The notes under the pieces were generated by a model. That model was not told the DNA's origin. It saw only the letters and a program-made list of their open reading frames with translations, and did no database searches. From DAIRVC01 sp036803025 (lineage in GTDB: Bacteria; Chloroflexota; Anaerolineae; Anaerolineales; E44-bin32), in NCBI GenBank assembly GCA_036803025.1, contig DAIRVC010000096.1, forward strand, positions 1 to 10,122: a stretch of 10,122 nucleotides of DNA. Direction: 5' to 3'. Below, piece by piece: positions 1-6,544 of this stretch. A program made the position numbers and the translations under genes. How positions within the stretch are numbered: position 1 is the stretch's first letter; each line of letters opens with the position of its first letter.

Positions 1-621
1 CGGCCGGTCAACTACGTCGCTGCCGTCCGCCAGCTTCGCCGCCTGCGACTGGCGGGCTTCACCGTCCTGCTCGTCCCCGGGAACCATGACTACGGCAACG
101 GCCTGGTCGGCGACAAGCGCTTCGTGCAACGGTTCAAGCAGGCGTTCTTTGGAACGCTCGACTTCGAGTATCCACTCCTCGACGTGATCGAGGGGACGGC
201 GTTCATCGGCCTCGACTCGATGGCGCAGGAGCTGGATTGGGATGACCGCTTGTTCGCCGAGGGAGAGCTGGGATCGGCGCAGCTAAGCCGGCTGGACGAG
301 ATGCTGAAGAGCCGGCCCGTGCTGGCCGCCCGGCAGCGCGTGGTCTACCTGCATCATCATCCCTTCGACTCGCTACCGCTGCACCAGCTCAAGGATTCGG
401 CTGCGTTGGGGATGGTGCTACGTCGGCGCGGGAATATCGACGCACTGCTCTACGGCCACAATCACGCCGCCCGCAAGCGTAACGGCATGTGGGGGATCGC
501 TCGCTGCTACGACGGCGGTTCGGCCACGCGCAAGCTGGGCGCGGCGGGTGTGCATCGGGTCATCGACCTGAGGCGGGACCCGCGACTGGACTGGGCGGGC
601 GACTTCCACGGCAACTACTGA
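1..621 (+). CDS. Calcineurin-like metallophosphoesterase (5' truncated by window edge)
   Basis: The reading frame is open from base 1 to the TGA at 619-621, so at least 206 residues are present and the true start lies upstream. In window numbering the GNHD metal-binding motif is at residues 27-30, preceded by a hydrophobic strand (TVLLVP). A HHHP motif is at about 118-121 and GHNH at about 152-155. These are the middle and C-terminal metal-ligand blocks of the calcineurin-like phosphoesterase fold, which uses a two-metal centre to cleave phosphomonoesters or phosphodiesters. The N-terminal DxH and GD blocks are outside the window. A GLDS segment at about 70-73 matches the central strand often seen in this family. 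There is no membrane segment in the visible part, so it is probably cytosolic. The substrate cannot be told. It converges with the sugar kinase gene 44 bases downstream. Confidence 0.9.
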   Translation, partial: RPVNYVAAVRQLRRLRLAGFTVLLVPGNHDYGNGLVGDKRFVQRFKQAFFGTLDFEYPLLDVIEGTAFIGLDSMAQELDWDDRLFAEGELGSAQLSRLDEMLKSRPVLAARQRVVYLHHHPFDSLPLHQLKDSAALGMVLRRRGNIDALLYGHNHAARKRNGMWGIARCYDGGSATRKLGAAGVHRVIDLRRDPRLDWAGDFHGNY

Positions 622-642
622 CCGGCCGGCAGGCTGCACGGC

Positions 643-664
643 CGCCGGGCCGAGTGTCCCGGCG
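643..664. terminator. Candidate hairpin between convergent genes
   Basis: CGCCGGG (643-649) and CCCGGCG (658-664) form a perfect 7-bp stem with an 8-base loop in the short gap between the phosphoesterase stop and the kinase stop. It is placed to end either transcript, but neither strand has a T-run after it, so intrinsic termination is uncertain. Confidence 0.35.
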
Positions 665-665
665 C

Positions 666-1682
666 CTAGTCCGCCCGCCGGCCGGCCCGATGCGCGGCCA
701 GAAACGCATCTACAGCCTCGCGGCGCGGCAGGCTGGGCTCGGCCCCGGCCTGGGTCACACACAGCGCGCCGGCGGCGTTGGCGAAGCGCAGCGAGTCCTC
801 CAGCGACAGCCCCTCGGCCAGGGCCACCGCCCAGGCGCCGCAGAACGCATCGCCGGCGCCGGTCGGGTCGACGGCCTGCACCGGGAAGGCCGGGACATGC
901 CGTTCGACCTGAGGCGTCACGGCGACCGCTCCCTGCGCGCCCAAGGTCACCACCGCACCGCGTCGCAGCCCGCGTGCCACGAGCGCCCGAGCCGCTTGGC
1001 GGGCGGCGCCCAAGCCGTCGACGCGGATGCCGCTCAGCATTTCCGCCTCGACCTCGTTGGCGATCAACCAGTCGATCAGGTCGGCGCCCTGCGGCCCGCG
1101 TTCGAGGAACCCGCGGGCGTCGGGGTGCGCCGGCGCCGGGTTGAAGACGACCGATGCGCCCGCCTGGCGCGCGATCTCGGCCGCCCGCAGGCAGGCGGCA
1201 AACGGCACCTCCATCTGCAGCAGGAGCACCTGGCTCGACTCCACCTGCGCCCGGGCCGCCTCGACATCGGCCGCGGAAAGCCGCGTGTTGGCCAGCGGGA
1301 CGCCCACTATGCAGTTCTCGCCCTGGGGGTCGATCAACGGAATCCCCAGGCTGGTTCCGAGCTGCTCGTCGCGGACCACGTGCCGGTGCTCGATCCCTTC
1401 CCGATCGAGCAGCTGGGCGAAGCGGTCGGCGAACGCGTCGTTGCCGACGCGGCCGACCATGGAGACATGGGCGCCGAGTCGCCGGGCGGTGACGGCCTGG
1501 TTGAATCCTTTGCCCCCGGCGAATATCTCGAACCGGGTCGGGTGCAGCGTCTCACCCCGGCGCGGGAAGTGAGGCACCCACAGGGTCAGATCCAGCACCA
1601 GGCTTCCGACCACCGCCACCCGGCGGCCTTGTGTGTGTTCGGGCACGCGCACCTCGCCGGCCCGGCGCCTGCTCCCGGGCAT
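666..1682 (-). CDS. PfkB-family carbohydrate kinase, ribokinase-like
   Basis: A complete 338-residue kinase predicted to transfer phosphate from ATP to a sugar or nucleoside, most likely ribose or a similar pentose. PfkB signature 1 is GGKGFNQA at 56-63, after the GET substrate-lid segment (43-45). QMEVP (156-160) and NPAP (181-184) match ribokinase core strands. N209 and E210, with E214, sit in the usual N-x-x-E region. Signature 2 is DPTGAGDAF at 272-280, with D278 as the expected catalytic base and GAGD forming the anion hole. The C-terminal GAEPSLP (313-319) resembles the ribokinase monovalent-cation and adenine-site region. The length is slightly over the roughly 300-310 typical of the family because of a basic N-terminal extension. 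GTG codons at 1652 or 1646 are alternative starts just before the first strand (RVAVVGS); the ATG at 1682 has GAGGT about 11 bases upstream. An RbsK-type function is likely, but another PfkB substrate is possible. Confidence 0.9.
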   Translation of the reverse strand: MPGSRRRAGEVRVPEHTQGRRVAVVGSLVLDLTLWVPHFPRRGETLHPTRFEIFAGGKGFNQAVTARRLGAHVSMVGRVGNDAFADRFAQLLDREGIEHRHVVRDEQLGTSLGIPLIDPQGENCIVGVPLANTRLSAADVEAARAQVESSQVLLLQMEVPFAACLRAAEIARQAGASVVFNPAPAHPDARGFLERGPQGADLIDWLIANEVEAEMLSGIRVDGLGAARQAARALVARGLRRGAVVTLGAQGAVAVTPQVERHVPAFPVQAVDPTGAGDAFCGAWAVALAEGLSLEDSLRFANAAGALCVTQAGAEPSLPRREAVDAFLAAHRAGRRAD

Positions 1683-1836
1683 GCCCTCAGTCTACCTCGG
1701 ATGGCACCTGAGACATGAGCGCCCCGCCTGCACAGGGGCCAGATGTGGCACATTCGAGCCGCGCCATCGGGCCGGCAGTATTCCTGAGGATTTCGGGCCG
1801 CGGCGCCGGGGTGGGAGGCCGCGGCCGGGTCGCCAG

Positions 1837-1865
1837 TTGACAATCTAGAACAAATGCCCTATTGT
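1837..1865 (+). promoter_or_regulatory. Sigma70-type promoter of the exporter operon
   Basis: A perfect -35 TTGACA (1837-1842), a 17-base spacer and a -10 TATTGT (1860-1865, four of six consensus bases) predict transcription starting near 1872. It lies in a locally AT-richer patch within very GC-rich flanks and faces the ABC operon, leaving a leader of about 110 bases. Confidence 0.75.
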
Positions 1866-1870
1866 GGTAG
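1845..1870. promoter_or_regulatory. Interrupted dyad over the exporter -10, candidate operator
   Basis: The left half CTAGAACAA (1845-1853) and the right half TTGTGGTAG (1862-1870) are inverted repeats matching at 7 of 9 positions: CTA-N2-ACAA, an 8-base centre, TTGT-N2-TAG. The right half covers the end of the -10 element, so a dimeric repressor bound here would block the promoter. No regulator gene lies in the window, so the cognate factor is unknown. Confidence 0.4.
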
Positions 1871-1983
1871 GCGTTCGGCAGGTCCCTGCTGTCACCCCCC
1901 AACCCGCTTCTGGGGCACTATGCCTGGAACCCACGTAGCCGCGGCTGCGCCGGTCTTCCGGTCATGTCAACACGAGGTCGAGC

Positions 1984-2955
1984 GTGAACGCCATCGAAGT
2001 CGAGCATCTTCGCCGTGAGTACAAGGCCCGCATGGGCGTCATCCGGCGCACGACCAAGCTGGTCGTGGCGGTCGACGACATCTCCTTCGACGTCAAGCCG
2101 GGCGAGCTGTTCGGCATGCTCGGACCAAACGGTGCCGGCAAGACGACCACGGTCAAGATGCTGACCACGCTGTTGCTGCCCACGCGTGGCGCGGCGCGGG
2201 TGCTCGGGTTCGACGTCGCCAAGCAGGCCGACAAGATCCGCGGGCGAATCGGATTCATCTTCGGAGGGGAGCGGGGCCTGTATTGGCGGCTCTCGGGCAC
2301 CGACAACCTGCGCTACTTCGCCAGCCTGTACCACGTCGAGCCGGAGGTCTCCCGCAAGCGTATCCCCGAACTGATGGAAATGGTCGGACTGGGCGACCGG
2401 GCCAAGGAGAAGGTCGAAGGCTACTCGCGCGGCATGATGCAGCGGCTGCATATCGCCCGCACGCTACTGCACGACCCGGAAGTGCTGTTCCTGGATGAGC
2501 CGACCATCGGCCTGGACCCGGTCGGGGCGCGCGAGGTGCGGCAGACGATTCGCGACCTGCAGGCCGAGAAGAAGACGATCCTGCTGACCACTCACTACAT
2601 GTTCGAGGCCGACGCCCTGTGCCAGCGTGTGGCTGTGATCAACAAGGGCAACATCGTCGCCCTGGATACCCCGCAGGCTCTGAAGGGCCACGTGGCCGAC
2701 CTGTCGGTGGTCGAGGTGGAGGTCTTCGGCATCCCGCTCGAGGTCGTCGAGCGCGTCCGCAGCCAGTCTTTCGTCGACACCGTCTCGGTCGAGGACATGG
2801 ACCAGCGTCAGACGCTGCGCATCCAGACGGCGCGCGGCTCGGAGGCCGTGTCTGACCTGATAGGCCTGCTCAGCGGGCTGCGCGTCGGCAAGGTCGTCGT
2901 GCGCGAGCCGACGCTGGAGGACGCCTACGTGCGGCTAGTCGGAGGCGAGGCATGA
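1984..2955 (+). CDS. ABC exporter ATP-binding protein, DrrA/NatA-like
   Basis: A 323-residue nucleotide-binding subunit that should power an ABC-2 type exporter made with the two following permeases. The Walker A motif GPNGAGKTT is at 47-55, the signature YSRGM at 147-151 (a common variant of LSGGQ in this subfamily), Walker B VLFLDEPT at 167-174 with catalytic E172, the D-loop GLDP at 176-179 and the switch histidine H204. The C-terminal extension ends with EPTLEDAYVRL, the tail typical of DrrA-like ATPases. The Q-loop region reads FGGERG at 93-98 and lacks the usual Gln. The GTG start at 1984 has GAGG at 1974-1977, a 6-base spacer. Its stop overlaps the next start (ATGA). The cargo (drug, lipid, polysaccharide or other) cannot be inferred. 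Confidence 0.95.
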   Translation: MNAIEVEHLRREYKARMGVIRRTTKLVVAVDDISFDVKPGELFGMLGPNGAGKTTTVKMLTTLLLPTRGAARVLGFDVAKQADKIRGRIGFIFGGERGLYWRLSGTDNLRYFASLYHVEPEVSRKRIPELMEMVGLGDRAKEKVEGYSRGMMQRLHIARTLLHDPEVLFLDEPTIGLDPVGAREVRQTIRDLQAEKKTILLTTHYMFEADALCQRVAVINKGNIVALDTPQALKGHVADLSVVEVEVFGIPLEVVERVRSQSFVDTVSVEDMDQRQTLRIQTARGSEAVSDLIGLLSGLRVGKVVVREPTLEDAYVRLVGGEA

Positions 2956-3749
2956 GCATCGCGGACCTGCGCAACAACGGCCGGGTGGCCTGGGCGGCGT
3001 TCGTCATGACCCTGCGCATGAACGCCCCTGACCCGTTCACGCTCTTCACCATCGTCGTCCAGCCGCTGATCGTCGCCCTGTTGGCCATGTGGATGCTGGT
3101 CGAGCGCGGCGCCAGCAACGCCATCTTTGTCGTGGTCGGCAGCGGGATGACCGGCCTGTGGAGCGGGTTGCTCTTCCTGGGCGGAAACAGCATCAACTGG
3201 GAACGCTGGACCGGGACGCTCGAGCTGATCGTGGGACAACCGACGCCCGTCTCGGTGATCGTCTTCGGGAAGAACCTGGCCATCGTCGTCCAGTCGCTGA
3301 GCGGGATGGTCGTCTGTTACGCGCTGGCCGCCCTGATATTCCGCCAGCCGCTGTCCGTCGAGGAGCCGCTGTTGTTCGCGGTTTCTCTCCTGCTGACCGT
3401 CGTGGCCTTCGTTACCTTCGGCCTGGTGATCGCCCCGATCTTCCTGCTCAGCCCGGCGGTGCAAAGCTTCCAGAATGCGCTCGAGTTTCCCATCTACATG
3501 CTCTGCGGTTTCCTGTTCCCGATCGCGCTGCTGCCCGGCTGGTCGACGCCGCTGAGCTACATCCTGGGGCCGTACTGGGCAGCCCGCGCACTCCACGGGA
3601 CGGCCACGGGCGGGGCGAGCCTTGACGAAGTGCTGATCAGTTGGGGGATGATGCTGGGGCTTTCGCTCATCTACCTGCTGCTCTCGGGCCGCCTGATGGA
3701 TCTCATGTTGAAGCGCGCCCGCGCCGACGCCACCTTGCGCATGGAGTAG
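2952..3749 (+). CDS. ABC-2 type permease, first subunit
   Basis: A 265-residue integral membrane protein translationally coupled to the ATPase through an ATGA overlap. Six hydrophobic segments are visible, at about 30-50, 57-78, 105-130, 139-167, 176-198 and 229-246. Between the second and third lies NWERWTGTLE (82-91), a conserved cytoplasmic coupling segment of ABC-2 permeases that contacts the ATPase. The C-terminus is short and basic (LKRARADATLRME). The length and topology fit a half-transporter of about 260 residues. It most likely pairs with the second permease to form a heterodimeric channel across the cytoplasmic membrane. Overall sequence similarity to the second permease is low by eye, but the (E/D)RW(T/A)GTL element is shared, consistent with ancient duplication and divergence. 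Confidence 0.92.
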   Translation: MSIADLRNNGRVAWAAFVMTLRMNAPDPFTLFTIVVQPLIVALLAMWMLVERGASNAIFVVVGSGMTGLWSGLLFLGGNSINWERWTGTLELIVGQPTPVSVIVFGKNLAIVVQSLSGMVVCYALAALIFRQPLSVEEPLLFAVSLLLTVVAFVTFGLVIAPIFLLSPAVQSFQNALEFPIYMLCGFLFPIALLPGWSTPLSYILGPYWAARALHGTATGGASLDEVLISWGMMLGLSLIYLLLSGRLMDLMLKRARADATLRME

Positions 3750-3758
3750 GGGCTGAAG

Positions 3759-4562
3759 ATGCTGCATCGACTGTGGGTCAACGTGCGGCTGTTCCTGCAG
3801 GGCGCGCTGCTTACCTACATCGCCCTGTTCCACTGGCTGCGCCCGGTGACGTACCTGGCCTCCAAGATCGTCATGCCGCTGGTGCAGATCCTGTTCTGGA
3901 CGCTGCTGGGCACCTTCGCCACCGGGACTGCCAGCGCCTCCTTCTACGTCATCGGCAACGCCGTCCAACTGGCCGCCGTCAACGGCATCTACGGTGTGAC
4001 CATGAGCGTCGGCGGCGACCGCTGGGCCGGCACCCTGCCTTACCTCTTCGGTACACCGGCCAATCGCCTGGCCCTGTTCTCCGGCCGAGCGTTCATGCAC
4101 GTGCTGGACGGCACGCTGGGCGTGATCATGGCCTTTGGCTGGGGCGTCCTGCTCTTCGGCCTCGATCTCTCTCAGACCGATCTTCCAGCGCTGGCGTTGG
4201 TCATCCTGATTACGACCTACAGCACCTCCGGCCTAGGCCTGTTCCTGGGCTGCATCAGCCTGGTCAGCATCGAGACGATGTTCATCAACAACACGATGTA
4301 CTTCCTGCTGCTGCTGTTCTCTGGCGCGAACATCCCGCTGAGCAGCATGCCCGGATGGATGCAGGCCATCTCATGGTGCCTGCCACTGACGCGCGGGATC
4401 GCCTCGGCCCGGGCCTTGATCGACGGCGCGACGCTGCGGGACGTCTCGCCCTGGCTCCTGGGCGAGCTGGCTCTGGGGACGGTCTACATCCTGGTGGGGT
4501 ACAGCCTGTTCCGCTGGTTCGAATTGCAGGCCAAGCGCCTCGGGCGGCTCGAGGGCTTCTAG
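3759..4562 (+). CDS. ABC-2 type permease, second subunit
   Basis: A 267-residue membrane protein starting 9 bases after the first permease. AGGGG at 3748-3752, overlapping the previous stop codon, gives a Shine-Dalgarno 6 bases before the ATG. Hydrophobic segments lie at about 31-53, 62-83, 115-135, 143-169, 179-192 and 233-252. The coupling segment DRWAGTLPYLFGTPA (87-101) corresponds to NWERWTGTLE in the first permease. A long amphipathic stretch (193-222, including PLSSMPGWMQAISWCLPLTRG) precedes the last helix, as in other ABC-2 permeases, where it forms the external re-entrant region. It completes the ATPase-permease-permease operon. The transported substrate is unknown. Confidence 0.92.
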   Translation: MLHRLWVNVRLFLQGALLTYIALFHWLRPVTYLASKIVMPLVQILFWTLLGTFATGTASASFYVIGNAVQLAAVNGIYGVTMSVGGDRWAGTLPYLFGTPANRLALFSGRAFMHVLDGTLGVIMAFGWGVLLFGLDLSQTDLPALALVILITTYSTSGLGLFLGCISLVSIETMFINNTMYFLLLLFSGANIPLSSMPGWMQAISWCLPLTRGIASARALIDGATLRDVSPWLLGELALGTVYILVGYSLFRWFELQAKRLGRLEGF

Positions 4563-4586
4563 CCATATCGGTCGCGGTATCAATCA

Positions 4587-4614
4587 AAAGCCCGGCCGCT
4601 GCGGGCCGGGCTTT
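4587..4614. terminator. Bidirectional intrinsic terminator
   Basis: A perfect 11-bp stem, AAAGCCCGGCC (4587-4597) with GGCCGGGCTTT (4604-4614), closes a 6-base loop. It lies 24 bases after the last exporter gene. The plus strand has only the TTT that closes the stem. The minus strand reads TTTTGATTG after the stem, so it can also end the leftward glycosidase transcript. Confidence 0.8.
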
Positions 4615-4654
4615 GCGTTGCCGGGATTGCGCCCCCGTTTGGCCGCGCGCCAGG

Positions 4655-4704
4655 TGTCATTGGGCCCCGCGCCCTAGATGTCATTGCGGGGGCTACTCCT
4701 TGCA
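4655..4704 (+). repeat. Two partial left-end copies preceding the palindromic repeat
   Basis: TGTCATTG occurs at 4655 and TGTCATTGCG at 4679, spaced 24 and then 26 bases before the full element, which begins with the same letters at 4705. Each is followed by a G/C-rich stretch. They look like truncated or nested ends of the same repeat family; no right ends are seen for them. Confidence 0.6.
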
Positions 4705-4810
4705 TGTCATTGCGAGGCCCGCGAAGCGGGCCGTGGCAATCTCCGCGTGTGGACGTACGCATGGCTACGAGGAGATTGCTTCGTCGGCCTTCGGCCTCCT
4801 CGCAATGATA
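4705..4810. repeat. GTCATTGCGAG-type palindromic interspersed repeat (MITE/REP-like)
   Basis: A 106-base element bounded by inverted ends TGTCATTGCGAG (4705-4716) and CTCGCAATGATA (4799-4810), which match at 11 of 12 positions. A second inverted pair lies inside: GCAATCTCC (4736-4744) and GGAGATTGC (4771-4779). Each arm carries a small hairpin of its own: GGCCCGC-GAA-GCGGGCC (4716-4732) and GGCC-TTC-GGCC (4786-4796). The whole can fold as a cruciform-like structure with two side stems. Repeats of this general form occur in many bacterial genomes and often give spurious short reading frames, as here on both strands. It contains no gene. It lies between the exporter terminator and the glycosidase stop codon. 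Confidence 0.85.
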
Positions 4811-4820
4811 TTGTGCGCGG

Positions 4821-6335
4821 CTACTCTCCGTCAACCCCCGTCAGTGCCGGCTCCGGCAGCCAGCCCGAACCCTGCTCCAGGCTTACCGGCCACCAGTACG
4901 TACCGGAGGCGAAGATGCCCTCCAGTCCGCTGAGCGGATGCTCAATCGTGCCCCAAATCCCCGCCGAGAGCGTGCCCTGGCTCCTGTAGCCGGCGCCGGG
5001 GCCGAGGCGCAGGTCCACCTCCGCCGTAACCTCGACCGCCTGGCCCGGGGCGAATCGAAAAGAACGCCGGCTGCTTTCCAGGCTGACCATCATCAGCCCG
5101 TCCGGGACCGGCCGCTCCTGCCCGTCCGAGGGCTGATTGATGATCTGCCCATCCACCCACATCGCCGAGGAACCGCCTCCATCCAGATTGACTCCGGTGG
5201 AGGCGCCGAGCGTGGTGCCGCACAGCTCGGCCAGCTCTGCCAGCGTCATGCCGATGCTCCAGCGCGCTCGCCGGCCGTCGACGACCAGGAAGTAGAAGTA
5301 GTCCTGATTGAAGCAGACCGCCGTGCGGGGATGACGGACGGCCTCCGTGCCGTCGGTGCGGGGCCTGTACTCGCCGTCAACAAGGAAGAACACGCCGCTG
5401 CCCAGGCCGGCATAGACGGCCTCCCACGGGTTGCCGACCGGGTCGACGCAGCCCGGTCCCCGGTCGCGCAGCTCCAGGCCGATGCCGATCGTCGCGCCGG
5501 GTGAGGCACCTTCGAAGAGGCGCTCAGCCGACGGGCCGCGGGCCGCCAGCGCGATCTGCCCGAAGGCCAGGCGATGGTCACGCGGCTCGGTCTGAACCCG
5601 CCGGACGGCGGCATACGTCAGCGCCCCGTTGGCCCCGAGCATGATCGGCCGATTGACCTCGGCCACGACCAGCACGCCTTCCGGAACGGCCGGGACCAGC
5701 GGGGTGTACTCGGGGGTGTACAGGACCAGGCCGTTGGTGGGCAGCGGAATGTCGACGCCGCTGAGCGGGATCTCGAGGCCGCTCTGAGGGAAGACGATGC
5801 GCTGTTGCTCGGCCGGGGTGTACAGGCACTCCGACACCAGGACGCGGCGGTCAAGCGTCCACGCGAACGTCAGCAGCCCCCCGCCGGAGGTCGACCAGAA
5901 GGAGAACCAGCCGGCGTGCGCCTGTGGGCCGTAGGGGATGCCGGTGCTCGGTCCGTAGAAGCTGCCGTTGATCGCCACGACCACGTCGCGGCGCATGCCC
6001 CAGGTCCCGTCCCATGCGCTCAGGCTTTGCTCGTAACGGCGAGCCATCTCGCTGATGGTCTCGCGGCGTCCGGCGTAGTCGCCGGCGGCCAGCATGCTCT
6101 CCAGCGTGACGCCGGCATGGCCGGTGGCCATGCGCGCCACGTACGCTCGGTTCGGCCCGGGCAGATAGAAGGTGGTGAACTCGATCCCATCGGAGAGGGT
6201 GATCCAGGGCAGGTCTTCGTCGGGCGGCGGCTGCAGTGCAGCCGCTCTGGGGGAGGGAGCAACAAGGGAGATCAATAGCGCTGCGGCCGTGACGACTAGG
6301 AGGCGCGCGGCGGGCAGGCGCTCCCTGGAAGGCAT
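4821..6335 (-). CDS. Secreted phosphodiester glycosidase (NAGPA family) with C-terminal SH3-like domain
   Basis: 504 residues from the ATG at 6335. A signal peptide covers about 1-34: a basic start (R4, R6, R11), a hydrophobic core (LLVVTAAALLISLVA) and a likely cut after AAA. The catalytic domain spans about 115-420. It has the strand VVVAINGSFYG at 118-128, HPRTAV at 335-340, LVVDGR at 350-355, the G-MTLAELAEL helix at 362-371, NLDGGGSS at 383-390 and PSDGQERPVPDG at 402-413, the usual core of NAGPA-type phosphodiester glycosidases. This family removes sugars from phosphodiester-linked glycans. A C-terminal bacterial SH3-like domain at about 435-497 (VDLRLGPGAGY, then WWPV and GWLPE) probably binds cell-wall material. 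Four cysteines (170, 296, 341, 372) could form disulfides outside the cell. A GTG at 6431 is in frame, but that start would bury the signal peptide and lies upstream of the predicted -10, so it is rejected. The physiological substrate is unknown. Confidence 0.88.
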   Translation of the reverse strand: MPSRERLPAARLLVVTAAALLISLVAPSPRAAALQPPPDEDLPWITLSDGIEFTTFYLPGPNRAYVARMATGHAGVTLESMLAAGDYAGRRETISEMARRYEQSLSAWDGTWGMRRDVVVAINGSFYGPSTGIPYGPQAHAGWFSFWSTSGGGLLTFAWTLDRRVLVSECLYTPAEQQRIVFPQSGLEIPLSGVDIPLPTNGLVLYTPEYTPLVPAVPEGVLVVAEVNRPIMLGANGALTYAAVRRVQTEPRDHRLAFGQIALAARGPSAERLFEGASPGATIGIGLELRDRGPGCVDPVGNPWEAVYAGLGSGVFFLVDGEYRPRTDGTEAVRHPRTAVCFNQDYFYFLVVDGRRARWSIGMTLAELAELCGTTLGASTGVNLDGGGSSAMWVDGQIINQPSDGQERPVPDGLMMVSLESSRRSFRFAPGQAVEVTAEVDLRLGPGAGYRSQGTLSAGIWGTIEHPLSGLEGIFASGTYWWPVSLEQGSGWLPEPALTGVDGE

Positions 6336-6411
6336 TGCGCCCTGCGGTCCCCGAGCTTCAGCGCCAGTTCTGCCGTTCCGCTTCACCGTCGAGTCAGCCT
6401 CATCCCGTGAG

Positions 6412-6420
6412 TATATACCA
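6412..6420 (-). promoter_or_regulatory. Extended -10 promoter for the glycosidase
   Basis: The minus strand reads TGGTATATA, an extended -10 (TG-n-TATATA), with an overlapping TATACT one register away at 6410-6415. It predicts a transcript starting near 6400-6405, upstream of the ATG at 6335 but downstream of the alternative GTG at 6431. No good -35 is seen. Confidence 0.45.
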
Positions 6421-6470
6421 TCGGTCTGCACGGCCGTTCAGGGGTCAGGCCAGCGCGATTCGCCTGGCGC

Positions 6471-6479
6471 TGGTATCAT
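6471..6479 (+). promoter_or_regulatory. Extended -10 promoter for the YihY-like gene
   Basis: TGGTATCAT is an extended -10 element (TG-G-TATCAT, five of six consensus bases) ending 65 bases before the ATG at 6545. No convincing -35 lies 16-18 bases upstream, which is tolerable for extended -10 promoters. It is divergent from the glycosidase promoter. Confidence 0.45.
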
Positions 6480-6544
6480 CCGCGGCTGCGTGGGCGATGG
6501 GAGCCATTCCAAGGTGGGCCAGCTGCCTGCGCGACGGAGGAGGT

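Larger units (their letters stand above)
1683..1983. other. Divergent intergenic region (kinase / exporter operon)
   Basis: This 301-base non-coding stretch separates the leftward kinase from the rightward exporter operon. Its right half holds the exporter promoter and dyad annotated separately. An 11-base palindrome ATGTGGCACAT lies at 1743-1753, 61 bases upstream of the kinase start, and could be a regulator site but is short. A CCCCA (1897-1901) / TGGGG (1911-1915) hairpin lies in the exporter leader. I see no convincing promoter for the kinase on the minus strand. Confidence 0.6.

Noticed and set aside
489..1718. Long open frame on the plus strand across the kinase gene
   Set aside because: It is antisense to the PfkB kinase, rich in Arg, Gly and Ala, and has no recognisable motif. 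Long open antisense frames are expected at this GC content.
1848..1865. Possible LexA-like box (GAAC...) in the exporter promoter
   Set aside because: There is no matching GTTC half. The symmetry of the region is better described by the CTA/ACAA dyad, and nothing nearby suggests SOS control.
2925..4100. Long open frame on the minus strand across both permease genes
   Set aside because: Its composition (Gln, His, Asp and Arg repeats) is that of a shadow of hydrophobic codons on the opposite strand. The plus-strand permeases have proper motifs and operon spacing.
3641..4933. Long plus-strand frame over the second permease and the repeat
   Set aside because: It is out of frame with the permease, runs through the terminator and the palindromic repeat, and shows no domain.
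4580..4989. Short frames on both strands across the repeat (encoding CHCEA...PRND-like peptides)
   Set aside because: These peptides are the well-known false translations of GTCATTGCGAG-type repeats. No ribosome site or protein-level signal supports them.
5574..6278. Plus-strand frame opposite the glycosidase
   Set aside because: Antisense shadow with low-complexity composition; the minus-strand glycosidase explains the region fully.
6336..6431. 32-codon upstream extension of the glycosidase from a GTG at 6431
   Set aside because: It would place a charged stretch before the signal peptide and starts upstream of the predicted -10 element at 6412-6420.
6335..6544. 70-codon upstream extension of the YihY-like protein
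   Set aside because: A strong GGAGG ribosome site precedes the ATG at 6545, and the extension crosses the divergent promoter region and has no family similarity by eye.
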